NCBI GenBank assembly: GCA_964517215.1
Contig: CAZFBR010000029.1
Coordinates: forward strand, 1 to 21,635
From: CAZFBR01 sp035353495 [NCBI: uncultured bacterium]
GTDB taxonomy: Bacteria; DAOPZR01
Length of the DNA stretch: 21,635 bases
Direction of reading: 5' to 3'
Below, one piece after another: positions 7,232-14,216 of the stretch. The translations under genes and the position numbers were made by a program. Every line of letters begins with the position of its first letter. The stretch's first letter is position 1. The notes beneath the pieces were generated by a model. The model worked only from the letters and a program-made list of their open reading frames with translations, was not told the DNA's origin and searched no databases.

Positions 7232-7525
7232 ATGAAGACGGTGTATTCGGTCTATATCCTGCGTTGTGCGGACGGGACGCTTTATACCGGCATCGCGCTG
7301 GATGTGGCGGCGCGGGTGGCGCAGCATAATGCGGGGACGGGCGCGCGCTATACGCGGGGACGCGGGCCGGTGCGGGTGCTGGTCAGGCGGCGGGTGGGGA
7401 GTCGCAGCGAGGCGCAGCGGCTGGAAGCGGCGCTCAAGCGGCTGCCGTGCGCGGACAAGGTGGCCCGGCTGCGGCGATACCGGGTTCCCGCTGGTTCGCA
7501 GCGGGCGGAAAAAGGACTCTCATGA
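7232..7525 (+). CDS. GIY-YIG nuclease family protein (UPF0213/YhbQ-like)
   Basis: A 97-residue single-domain GIY-YIG protein. YSVYILRCADGTLYTGIALD (residues 5-24) carries the two beta strands with the GIY and YIG equivalents, followed by Arg28 and His32. TRGRGPVRVL (41-50) and SRSEAQRLEAALKRL (57-71), with the catalytic glutamate candidates E60/E65, complete the family pattern. Nothing looks missing, so it may be an active endonuclease or DNA-structure-binding protein; the cellular role of this family is still unclear. Start chosen at the ATG 8 bases after AAAAGG; the frame runs back to 7121 without homologous sequence. It stands alone and is divergent from the leader-peptide gene. A palindrome lies just after its stop. 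Confidence 0.88.
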   Translation: MKTVYSVYILRCADGTLYTGIALDVAARVAQHNAGTGARYTRGRGPVRVLVRRRVGSRSEAQRLEAALKRLPCADKVARLRRYRVPAGSQRAEKGLS

Positions 7526-7533
7526 TGTTCTAA

Positions 7534-7562
7534 CCGTCATTCTGGTATGATCGGAATGACGG
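7534..7562. repeat. 9-base inverted repeat enclosing a -10-like TATGAT
   Basis: Perfect arms CCGTCATTC (7534-7542) and GAATGACGG (7554-7562) flank an 11-base centre that contains TATGAT (7546-7551). It lies between the GIY-YIG stop and the next ribosome site. It could be an operator over the promoter of the following gene, a dispersed palindrome, or an RNA hairpin. No T tract follows on either strand, so it is not a standard terminator. Confidence 0.6.
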
Positions 7563-7606
7563 CGGATGGCGCAAGGTCCGGATTACTGATTGAAGGAGAA
7601 TGGACG

Positions 7607-8044
7607 ATGACAGGGGAATCAGGTATGGCGCAGGTGGCGGCGGCGGAGAAGTGCTGCGGGTGGACGCGCAAAAAGACCTGGTGGACGGTCGGGATTGTGG
7701 CGGCGGTATTGCTGCTGATTGCGGCGCTGCACGTCTGCGGCCATCACGGGCGCAGGCATGGACGCGGCAAGCACGACAGCAGCCGCTGTGGCAGTGAGCG
7801 CTTTAATTGCGGCGAACGTGGCGTCAACGATCATTATCGTGGCGATGTTGATCGCAACGGCGCGCGTGACGGCCAGCGTTGGGCAGGCCGTGACGGCGGA
7901 GGTGAGCGCGACGGCCGGCGTGACAACGGCGGGCGCGGGTATGACCGCAATGACCGTGACGGGCGTGACGACGGCGGGCGTGGTGATGACTGCGATGAGC
8001 ATGATGGCCGCGATGACGGTGATGCGCGGCATGGCTGGCGTTAA
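7607..8044 (+). CDS. Small single-span membrane protein with mixed-charge Asp/Arg/Gly-rich tail
   Basis: I do not recognise a family. The 145-residue product has a short N-terminal part with a CC pair (C16, C17), one hydrophobic helix at about 24-43 (WWTVGIVAAVLLLIAALHV), a His/Arg/Lys-rich patch (about 46-56), then some 85 residues made mostly of Asp, Arg, Gly, Asn and His, with DRDGR- and DDGGRGDD-like repeats. This looks like an anchored, disordered tail, probably outside the membrane. Start chosen at ATG 7607 because AAGGAGA lies 7 bases upstream; the same frame opens at 7547. The repetitive GAC/CGN/GGC composition also leaves other frames open, so coding rests on the ribosome site and the well-formed membrane helix. 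It could bind metal or polyanions, but that is speculation. Confidence 0.6.
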   Translation: MTGESGMAQVAAAEKCCGWTRKKTWWTVGIVAAVLLLIAALHVCGHHGRRHGRGKHDSSRCGSERFNCGERGVNDHYRGDVDRNGARDGQRWAGRDGGGERDGRRDNGGRGYDRNDRDGRDDGGRGDDCDEHDGRDDGDARHGWR

Positions 8045-8065
8045 TCAGGGGAACAGATAATTTCC

Positions 8066-8100
8066 ATCCTGCCGGCCCGGTTGTCCGGAGCCGGCAGGAT
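8066..8100. terminator. Hairpin between convergent genes, possible weak terminator
   Basis: Perfect 11-base arms (8066-8076 and 8090-8100) just after the stop at 8044, in the gap before the convergent lipA end. No T run follows on either strand, so termination efficiency is uncertain. Confidence 0.4.
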
Positions 8101-8200
8101 TCTGTCCGCGCTGCCGGGTGCGGCGGCCATGTGTCCGCAGCGAGCAAAAAACGGTGACACAATCGCAAGGATCCTGACGCAACGGCGGGTGCAGCGGCTG

Positions 8201-9058
8201 TTACGCGGGATGCTGGTGGCGGAAGGCGTGGTAGGAACTGCGTACCAGCGGTCCTGATTCCACATCAACAAAGCCGCGCGCCCGGGCGGCTTCCCGCCAT
8301 TGGGCAAATTCGTCGGGATGGACATAGCGCACCACCGGCACGCAATCGCGGCGCGGCTGCAGATACTGGCCGATCGTCAGCCGGGTCGCGCCGGCGGCGC
8401 GGGCATCGTCGAGCACCGCCCGCACCTCATCATCCGTTTCACCCAGCCCGAGCATCATCCCGGTCTTGACGGCCAATCCTGCTGCCGACAGTTCATGCAG
8501 GACGGCCAATGACCGGGCATAATCGCTGCGCGGTCGCAAGGCGGGATACAGGCGCGGCACCATTTCCAGGTTATGCGCCGCCACCTCGGGCCGGGCGGCG
8601 AGGAACACGGCCAGCGCGGCGCAATTGCCGGCAAAATCGGGGATCAGCGCTTCAATGGGCACGCCGGGTGCCGCGGCGCGAACGGCGGCGATGCATGCCG
8701 CCCAATGCGCGGCGCCGCCGTCGGGCAGGTCGTCGCGCGTGACCGACGTCAGCACCACGCCGCGCAGCTTGAGCGTGACCACCGCGCTGGCGAGCCGCTG
8801 CGGCTCATCGGCGGCAACGGGCTGCGGCGACTGGCGGTGCACCCCGCAGAAGGCGCAGGCGCGGGTGCAGTTGTCGCCCAGCAGCATGAAGGTCACATGG
8901 CCGTCGGCAAAGCATTCGCCGCGATTGGGGCAATGCGCACTGTGGCAGACAGTATGCAATTCGGTCGCGCGCAGCGCGCCCGCCACCGCCTGCGCGCGGG
9001 CACCCTGCGGCAGCGGCACTTTCAGCCAGTCGGGTTTGCGCAAGGGCGATTGGGTCAT
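8201..9058 (-). CDS. lipA: Lipoyl synthase
   Basis: A 285-residue radical-SAM enzyme that inserts two sulfur atoms into protein-bound octanoyl groups to make the lipoyl cofactor of 2-oxoacid dehydrogenases and the glycine cleavage system. The auxiliary [4Fe-4S] cluster motif is complete (C38, C43, C49 in CHSAHCPNRGEC), as is the radical-SAM CxxxCxxC (C64, C68, C71 in CTRACAFC) and the C-terminal RSSY (273-276) that supplies the serine ligand of the auxiliary cluster. Length is at the short end for LipA because the N-terminal extension is minimal. No clear Shine-Dalgarno precedes the ATG, and the predicted promoter places the transcript start almost at the start codon, so translation may be leaderless. 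No lipB or lplA lies nearby. Assignment is firm. Confidence 0.96.
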   Translation of the reverse strand: MTQSPLRKPDWLKVPLPQGARAQAVAGALRATELHTVCHSAHCPNRGECFADGHVTFMLLGDNCTRACAFCGVHRQSPQPVAADEPQRLASAVVTLKLRGVVLTSVTRDDLPDGGAAHWAACIAAVRAAAPGVPIEALIPDFAGNCAALAVFLAARPEVAAHNLEMVPRLYPALRPRSDYARSLAVLHELSAAGLAVKTGMMLGLGETDDEVRAVLDDARAAGATRLTIGQYLQPRRDCVPVVRYVHPDEFAQWREAARARGFVDVESGPLVRSSYHAFRHQHPA

Positions 9059-9065
9059 GGCGGGT

Positions 9066-9133
9066 ATGGTAGCACCGTCATCCCGGCAGCGTCAACCGGA
9101 TGATTGACGCTGGGCAACGGGTTGTGGTAGCAT
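9066..9133. promoter_or_regulatory. Symmetric divergent promoter of lipA and the histidine kinase gene
   Basis: On the plus strand TTGACG (9104-9109), 18 bases, TAGCAT (9128-9133). On the minus strand TTGACG (9090-9095), 18 bases, TACCAT (9066-9071). The two -35 boxes are parts of a perfect 9-base inverted repeat, CAGCGTCAA (9087-9095) and TTGACGCTG (9104-9112), with 8 bases between the arms. A protein binding the palindrome could affect both genes. Confidence 0.55.
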
Positions 9134-9177
9134 GAAAACCGGCCGACTGACCGACTGCCGCAGGAGAATGAGCCATC

Positions 9178-9216
9178 ATGCCGACCCGCGCCGCCTGGGG
9201 GAGTGAGCTGCAATGA
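9178..9216 (+). CDS. Possible 12-residue leader peptide before the histidine kinase
   Basis: ATG 9178 follows AGGAGA by 10 bases and encodes MPTRAAWGSELQ. Its TGA (9214-9216) overlaps the kinase ATG (9213-9215) in an ATGA arrangement. Translation of the short frame could feed ribosomes into the kinase, although the kinase also has its own GGGGGAG site inside the leader frame. An alternative 12-codon frame from ATG 9168 is adjacent to the ribosome site and less likely. Only four-base overlap and spacing support it. Confidence 0.35.
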   Translation: MPTRAAWGSELQ

Positions 9217-10787
9217 AGATAGCCCACCGGTTGCTGCTGGCACAGTTGCCGCTGGTGACCTGCCTGCTGCTGTCGGCTGCGCTGGCCACCCGCCTGATCG
9301 ACGACCTGACCCGCACCATCCGCGCGGACCAAAGCCACTATCATGAGATTGTTGCGGCGGCAACGGAAGTGTCCAGTTTCGCCAAGCGCGCGGAAGGGCA
9401 TCTGCTGCTGTACCTGACGCTGCATCGGCAGATGGACCGGGACAAGTTCGCGGCGCGCTGCGGGGCGCTCGACGAGCAGCTCAGCCAGCTGCAGAAATTG
9501 CCGCTTGATCGCGCCGGCAGGGAACGGCTGGAAGCGATCATGCGGCAGCGTCCGGAACTGGATGCCGCCGGGCAGGAACTGCTCGCCGCGCACGACCGCG
9601 ACCTGCAAGCGGGCGGAACGTTTCTTCCGGCGCGGCATGTCCCGGCGGTCGTGCGCCTCAACGATGCGGTGTCCGCCATTCGCCAGCAGGGGGTTGACCT
9701 GGCGAAGCATGCGGCGGCGGTGGAGGAAATACAGCGTCAGCAGACCCTGACCACGCTGGCGTGGAGTCGCCAGACGATTGTGGTGTTTACCCTTGGCATC
9801 GGCATCGCCGCGGTCCTGCTCAGCATGCTGCTGGCGCGGTCGATTGCGGCGCCGCTGCGAGCGATCGCGGCGGCTGCGCGCCAGATCGGCTGCGGCTCCC
9901 TGGCCACGCGCGTGGCGGTGCGGGGCAGGGATGAACTCGCCACCCTGGGGCAGGCGCTCAATGCGATGGCCGGGAGCCTGCAGCTGATGTATCAGCGGTT
10001 GACGAACGATCATGCGCGGTTGGCGGCGGCCAACCAGCAGTTGCGGGCGCATGAGCAGCAGTTGCAGGCGTCGCAGGAATCGCTGATCCGCGCGGAGCGC
10101 CTGTCGGCCACCGGCAAGCTGGCGTCGGGTGTGGCCCATGAATTCAACAATGTATTGGGCATCATTCGCGCCCACGCGCAGCTGCTGGAAAGCGACGCGG
10201 CGGTTGACGCGGATGCGCGGCGCATGCTGGACGTGATCATCGGGCAGACCCGCCGCGGCGCGGAAGTGGCGGCCGGCATCATGGCGCTGGCCCGGCCGTC
10301 GCCGCTCCAGCGCCGGGCGGTTGATCTGGCTGAACTGACCCGCCAGGTGCTGGCCTTGCAGCGCAAGCAGCTGGAACTGGAAAACATCCGCGTTGAGCTG
10401 CGGCTGACGGACGGCCTGGTGAGCATGGCGGACCCCGGCAAGCTGCAGCAGGTACTGCTCAACCTGATCATCAATGCCCGCCATGCCATGCTCCCCGCAC
10501 GGGGCGGAACGCTGACCGTGGCGGCGGAAGCCGCTGCGGGCATGGCGCAGATCCACGTGAAGGATACGGGGGTCGGCATGGATGAGGAAACCCGACACCG
10601 GATCTTCACGCCCTTTTTTACCACGAAAGGCGCGAGCGCTGACAATGCGCTGGGCGTGCGGGGGAGCGGCCTGGGGCTGGCGGTTTCCTACATGATCATG
10701 CAGGAGCATGGCGGCAGCATTGATGTGATCAGCGCTCCGGGCGCGGGAACCACCTTCACCCTGCTGCTGCCGCTGATCGCGGCCTGA
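9213..10787 (+). CDS. Sensor histidine kinase (HAMP, HisKA, HATPase_c)
   Basis: A 524-residue inner-membrane sensor kinase. Order: membrane helix 1 (about 6-26), a helical periplasmic sensor region (27-187) with no family I recognise, helix 2 (about 187-208), HAMP linker (209-262), coiled coil (265-295), H-box with phospho-accepting His309 (GVAHEFNNVLG), N-box Asn421 (NLIINARHAM), G1 DTGVGM (451-456), F-box FTPFFT (465-470) and G2 GSGLGLA (484-490). All catalytic boxes are intact; the HEFNN form is typical of NtrB/PAS-type kinases. The start is fixed by GGGGGAG nine bases upstream and an in-frame stop at 9204-9206. No response regulator is encoded within the window, so it is an orphan here. 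It is divergent from lipA and shares its promoter palindrome. The signal is unknown; an all-helical sensor suggests a small ligand or membrane stress. Confidence 0.93.
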   Translation: MKIAHRLLLAQLPLVTCLLLSAALATRLIDDLTRTIRADQSHYHEIVAAATEVSSFAKRAEGHLLLYLTLHRQMDRDKFAARCGALDEQLSQLQKLPLDRAGRERLEAIMRQRPELDAAGQELLAAHDRDLQAGGTFLPARHVPAVVRLNDAVSAIRQQGVDLAKHAAAVEEIQRQQTLTTLAWSRQTIVVFTLGIGIAAVLLSMLLARSIAAPLRAIAAAARQIGCGSLATRVAVRGRDELATLGQALNAMAGSLQLMYQRLTNDHARLAAANQQLRAHEQQLQASQESLIRAERLSATGKLASGVAHEFNNVLGIIRAHAQLLESDAAVDADARRMLDVIIGQTRRGAEVAAGIMALARPSPLQRRAVDLAELTRQVLALQRKQLELENIRVELRLTDGLVSMADPGKLQQVLLNLIINARHAMLPARGGTLTVAAEAAAGMAQIHVKDTGVGMDEETRHRIFTPFFTTKGASADNALGVRGSGLGLAVSYMIMQEHGGSIDVISAPGAGTTFTLLLPLIAA

Positions 10788-10896
10788 CGGACCGGCACCG
10801 GGTGCGGGCTGGTTTCCGCTGCGCCGGCGCCGTTTGCGCTGCGCCTGCCGGCATCGCCGCGTTAACGGGAATTCAGCAACAGCGGCGAGTGGCTGA

Positions 10897-10957
10897 CATC
10901 CCCGCGCAAGCGGGACTCTGACGGGTGCATTCCCGGCAGGGCTTGCCCGTTCTTTTT
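10897..10957 (+). terminator. Possible weak terminator and small palindrome after the kinase gene
   Basis: A small CCCGC-GCAA-GCGGG hairpin (10901-10914) is followed by a short GGGC-TT-GCCC stem (10939-10948) and a T-rich run, TTCTTTTT (10950-10957). The second stem is only four base pairs, so terminator function is doubtful. The rest of the 285-base gap 10788-11072 holds nothing I recognise except the kinase-gene terminator at 11027-11056. Confidence 0.3.
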
Positions 10958-11026
10958 CGAAAATCCGGTCATTGACGGGCAACAGCGGGTCGCGGTTGCT
11001 GCCCGACTTGCGGGCGGCGCGGCCAT

Positions 11027-11056
11027 AAAAAAAGGGACGGGCGCAAGGCCCGTCCC
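11027..11056 (-). terminator. Rho-independent terminator of the nucleoside kinase gene
   Basis: Perfect 9-base arms (11034-11042 and 11048-11056) with a 5-base loop. On the minus strand seven T residues follow (11027-11033). It lies 17 bases past the stop codon of the minus-strand gene. Confidence 0.93.
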
Positions 11057-11072
11057 GATGCTGGCAAACCGT

Positions 11073-12737
11073 TTACTTGTACGAAAAACTCGATCCGCCA
11101 ATGAATTCGCGGATGATTGACGTCGGCGGCACCTCGTCGGTATAGACGCTGCGGAACAGCCGCAGGAACTCGATCAGCCGGCGCGCGGTCAGGTACTCGC
11201 GCTGGCTCGGGGTGACCGATTCGAGGCAGGAGAGCGCCTGCGACTTGAGCGCGGAGAGCTCGTAGACCAGCGCGGAATTGAACAGCTCATCGGCGTTGTT
11301 CTGGAACGGGAAGATGTTGCGGTCTTCACCGCGGCGCACCGACGGCCAGCGCTTGATGGTGTCCGAGGCGCTGTAGCTGCGATAGCGGAAATCGCGCACC
11401 ATGCGGCGGATCAGGCGGGTGTCCGAGGTCGAAATGCGGGTCATGCCGTCGATGCGCAGCTGGGTCAGCGCGGAAACGAAGATCTTGTACTTGTTGTCCG
11501 CGGGGACCTCGGCGGTGAGGCGGTCATTCAGGCCGTGGATCCCCTCGATGATCAGCACCTGGCCGGGGAGCAGCTTCAGCCGCTTGTGGTCGGGCGTGCG
11601 CTTGCCGTCCTTGAAGTCGAAGGCGGGAATGCCGACTTCCTTGCCCGCCAGCAGATCGCGGAAATGGCTGTTGATGAGCGCCAGGTCGAGCGCTTCGATT
11701 GCCTCGAAATCGTACTCGCCGTCCTCGTCGCGCGGGGTCAGGTGGCGCGGCACGAAATAGTCGTCGAGCGACAGTGCCACCGGGGTGATGCCGTTGACCA
11801 TGAGCTGGATGCTCAGCCGCTTGGCGAAGGTGGTCTTGCCCGACGACGACGGGCCGGCGATGAGGATCATCTTGATCTTGTCGCGGCGCTGCGCCACGGT
11901 GTCGGCGATCCGCGCGATTTTCTTCTCGTGCAGCGACTCGCTGATCTTAATCAGGTCGGAGATGGAGCGCTTGTTGGACGCCTTGTCGTTGAGGTCGCCG
12001 ACGCACTTGACCCCGACGATGCGGTACCAGTCCTTGGTTTCGAGATAGTTCTCGAACAGCTTGGTCTGGTGCTTCATCGCCGGCATCCGGTCGAGCCGCG
12101 GGAAGTCGGGGAAGCGCAGCACGAATCCCGGCGGGTACATGATCAGCTCGAATTTTCTGATTACGCCCGTGCTCGGGGCCAGCGGATGGTGGGCGATGTC
12201 CTGGAAACTGCCCAGCTTGTAGACGTCGATGAACGGCCGGTTGAGCGCCGCCGCCACCTTGGCCTTGCCCTCGCGGTCGATGCTCTGGAAGTATTCCATC
12301 AGTTCCTTGTAGTTGACCTTGGCGCGCACCAGCGGCAGGTTCTCGTCGATGATCTCCTGCATGCGCTCGTTGATCTTCTGCAGCGTGCCCCAGACCAGCG
12401 GGCGGTCGGCGCGGAAGTCGTAATAGACCCCGCTTTCGACGCTCTGGCCGATGATGATCTCGGCGTTCAGCTTGAGGTCGCGGATTGCCTTGACCAGAAT
12501 GAACATGGCGGTGCGGCGGTAGATTTCAAATGACTGGTAGCTGTCCGGCATGACCATTTCCACATCGGCGTCGCAGGGCACCACGTAGTTCATGTCCACC
12601 AGCCGGTTGCTGACCAGCGCGGCGACTGCTTCGCGCGCCTGCTTCTTGCCCAGCTTGGCGGCGATCTGCCAGATGCTGACCGGGCCGCTGAACGGCAGCT
12701 TCTTTTTGCCCACGGTGATGACGATTTTTTCGGCCAT
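11073..12737 (-). CDS. Nucleoside (uridine) kinase with N-terminal TGS domain
   Basis: A 554-residue protein. Residues 1-65 resemble a TGS domain; about 70-250 resemble the threonyl-tRNA synthetase editing-type/SAD region (including HHPLAPSTG at 183-191, with no synthetase catalytic core after it); about 285-500 are a uridine-kinase P-loop domain with Walker A GPSSSGKT (295-302), SLDDYF (323-328), PAFDFKDGKR (371-380) and IIEGIHGLN (396-404). This fused family, usually annotated as nucleoside or uridine kinase, occurs in Clostridia, Spirochaetes, Bacteroidetes and Thermotogae; it likely phosphorylates a nucleoside at the 5' position for salvage. All kinase motifs are intact. The ATG is preceded at 10 bases by AGGAGAG. 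It is monocistronic, with its own promoter and terminator. Exact nucleoside is not known. Confidence 0.9.
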   Translation of the reverse strand: MAEKIVITVGKKKLPFSGPVSIWQIAAKLGKKQAREAVAALVSNRLVDMNYVVPCDADVEMVMPDSYQSFEIYRRTAMFILVKAIRDLKLNAEIIIGQSVESGVYYDFRADRPLVWGTLQKINERMQEIIDENLPLVRAKVNYKELMEYFQSIDREGKAKVAAALNRPFIDVYKLGSFQDIAHHPLAPSTGVIRKFELIMYPPGFVLRFPDFPRLDRMPAMKHQTKLFENYLETKDWYRIVGVKCVGDLNDKASNKRSISDLIKISESLHEKKIARIADTVAQRRDKIKMILIAGPSSSGKTTFAKRLSIQLMVNGITPVALSLDDYFVPRHLTPRDEDGEYDFEAIEALDLALINSHFRDLLAGKEVGIPAFDFKDGKRTPDHKRLKLLPGQVLIIEGIHGLNDRLTAEVPADNKYKIFVSALTQLRIDGMTRISTSDTRLIRRMVRDFRYRSYSASDTIKRWPSVRRGEDRNIFPFQNNADELFNSALVYELSALKSQALSCLESVTPSQREYLTARRLIEFLRLFRSVYTDEVPPTSIIREFIGGSSFSYK

Positions 12738-12814
12738 GCTGTGTGTTCTCTCCTCACATCGGTGGTCGGCGGTCTCGGCCGGTCGGCTGCCGGCGGGACC
12801 ACCCGCGTCATTTC

Positions 12815-12844
12815 ATCTTAGCTTATGCCCGCAGCCAGTGTCAA
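12815..12844 (-). promoter_or_regulatory. Sigma70 promoter of the nucleoside kinase gene
   Basis: On the minus strand a perfect TTGACA (12839-12844), 18 bases and TAAGAT (12815-12820). A start near 12808 gives a leader of about 70 bases. Confidence 0.7.
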
Positions 12845-12895
12845 CGGCCGCGGTCATAACCGCTGGTTTGCCGGCGGGGTGCGCAGTATGGTATG

Positions 12896-12903
12896 TATAT
12901 AAT
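12896..12903 (+). promoter_or_regulatory. -10 element of the miaB operon promoter
   Basis: TATATAAT (12896-12903) contains a perfect TATAAT at 12898-12903, preceded by TG at 12894-12895. No good -35 is seen at the right distance. The predicted start near 12910 leaves a leader of about 23 bases and rules out the TTG start at 12903. Confidence 0.55.
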
Positions 12904-12932
12904 TGGTTGTCGTGTGCAACGGGAGGCTGGGC

Positions 12933-14216
12933 ATGGTGCGGCATGCGACCGTCATCACGTACGGTTGCCAGATGAATGAATATGACAGCGGCCGGTTTCG
13001 CCGCATGCTGGTGGACGCGGGCTATGCTTTGACCGACGATCTGGCCAGGTGCGAGGTGATTGTGGTGAACACCTGTGCGGTGCGCGGCACGGCGGAGGAG
13101 CGGGCGGTCGGCCGGCTGACCGAACTCGGGGGTCTGCGGGCGGCACAGCCCGGCCTGGTGCTGGCGGTCGCAGGCTGCGTGGCGAAGGAGCGCGGTTCGG
13201 ACCTGCTGCAGTACGCCAATGCGGTGGTCTATCCCGACGCGGTGGATGATTTCGCGGCGGCGCTGCCGACGCTGACTGCGCGCAGCCGGGTGGTGCTGGA
13301 CGGCCGCGCGGGCCAGGCGTTCGCCCGCACCCCGGTGGCGCAGGGGCTGCTGCATTTCATCACCGTCATGACCGGCTGCACCAACGGCTGTGCGTACTGC
13401 ATTGTGCCGGCGGTGCGCGGGCCGGAACGCAGCCGTCCGGCAGACGCGGTGGTGGCGGAGGCGCGCGCGGCGGTGGCGGCGGGCGCGCGCGAGCTGACCC
13501 TGCTCGGCCAGAATGTGAATGCGTACGGGCGCGAGCGGGCGGGTGAGATCGGGTTTCCGGAACTGCTGCGGCGGGTGGCGGCGGTGCCGGGCCTGCTGCG
13601 CCTGCGCTTCGTGACGTCACACCCGCGCGATTTTGGCGACGGGCTGGTCGCGGCCATGGCGGCGACGCCGGGGGTGATGCCCGCCCTGCATCTGCCCGCC
13701 CAGTCGGGAAGTGACCGCATCCTTGCCGCCATGGGTCGCGGCTATACGGCGGCGCATTATCGCGCGCTGGCGGGCAAATTGCGCGCCGCCCTGCCGGATC
13801 TGGCCCTGTCGTCGGATTTCATCGTTGGCTATCCGGGTGAAACGGACGCTGATTTTGCCGAAACCCTGGCGCTGGTCCGCCAAGTGGGGTTTGCGCACGG
13901 GTTTGTCTTCAAGTATTCGCCGCGCCCCGGCACGCGGGCGGCGGCGCTGCCGGAGCGCGTGTCCGATGACGTGGTTGCCGCGCGCCATCGTGAACTGCTG
14001 ACGCTGATTGACGCGCAGGCGGTGGCAGTGGCGCAGGCGCAGGTTGGCCGCGAGGTTGAGGTGCTGGTGGAGAGCGTTGCGGGCGGGGTGGCGCGCGGCC
14101 GCACGCGGGAGAATCGCGGGACTGCCCTGACCGGCGGCGGCGTCCCGGGCGTGCTGCTGCGCGCGCGGGTGACGGGGACGCGCGGCCGCGTGCTGCTGGG
14201 CGAGGTGCGCGAGTGA
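12933..14216 (+). CDS. miaB: tRNA-2-methylthio-N6-dimethylallyladenosine synthase (MiaB family)
   Basis: A 427-residue methylthiotransferase that adds a methylthio group to N6-isopentenyladenosine-37 of tRNAs reading UNN codons. The N-terminal UPF0004 cluster ligands are present (C12 in TYGCQMNEYDS, C48 in VNTCAVR, C82 in AGCVAKE), followed by the radical-SAM motif C149-C153-C156 (GCTNGCAYCIVPAVRGPERS) and a C-terminal TRAM-like segment ending GRVLLGEV. The CIVPAVRG/SRP pattern matches MiaB better than RimO or MtaB. I start at ATG 12933, six bases after GGGAGG; a TTG at 12903 in the same frame overlaps the -10 element. The stop overlaps the GTG of the next gene (GTGA), so the downstream genes are translationally coupled. 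MiaB versus another methylthiotransferase is the only real doubt. Confidence 0.93.
   Translation: MVRHATVITYGCQMNEYDSGRFRRMLVDAGYALTDDLARCEVIVVNTCAVRGTAEERAVGRLTELGGLRAAQPGLVLAVAGCVAKERGSDLLQYANAVVYPDAVDDFAAALPTLTARSRVVLDGRAGQAFARTPVAQGLLHFITVMTGCTNGCAYCIVPAVRGPERSRPADAVVAEARAAVAAGARELTLLGQNVNAYGRERAGEIGFPELLRRVAAVPGLLRLRFVTSHPRDFGDGLVAAMAATPGVMPALHLPAQSGSDRILAAMGRGYTAAHYRALAGKLRAALPDLALSSDFIVGYPGETDADFAETLALVRQVGFAHGFVFKYSPRPGTRAAALPERVSDDVVAARHRELLTLIDAQAVAVAQAQVGREVEVLVESVAGGVARGRTRENRGTALTGGGVPGVLLRARVTGTRGRVLLGEVRE

Noticed and set aside
7719-8060. Ala/Thr/Val-rich 113-codon frame overlapping the mixed-charge protein
   Set aside because: It lacks a ribosome site; the alternative frame has AAGGAGA at the right distance and a sensible membrane helix. 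Repetitive composition keeps several frames open.
10862-11101. Minus-strand 79-codon frame after the nucleoside kinase gene
   Set aside because: It runs across the kinase stop and terminator and over small palindromes; no ribosome site or homology is visible.
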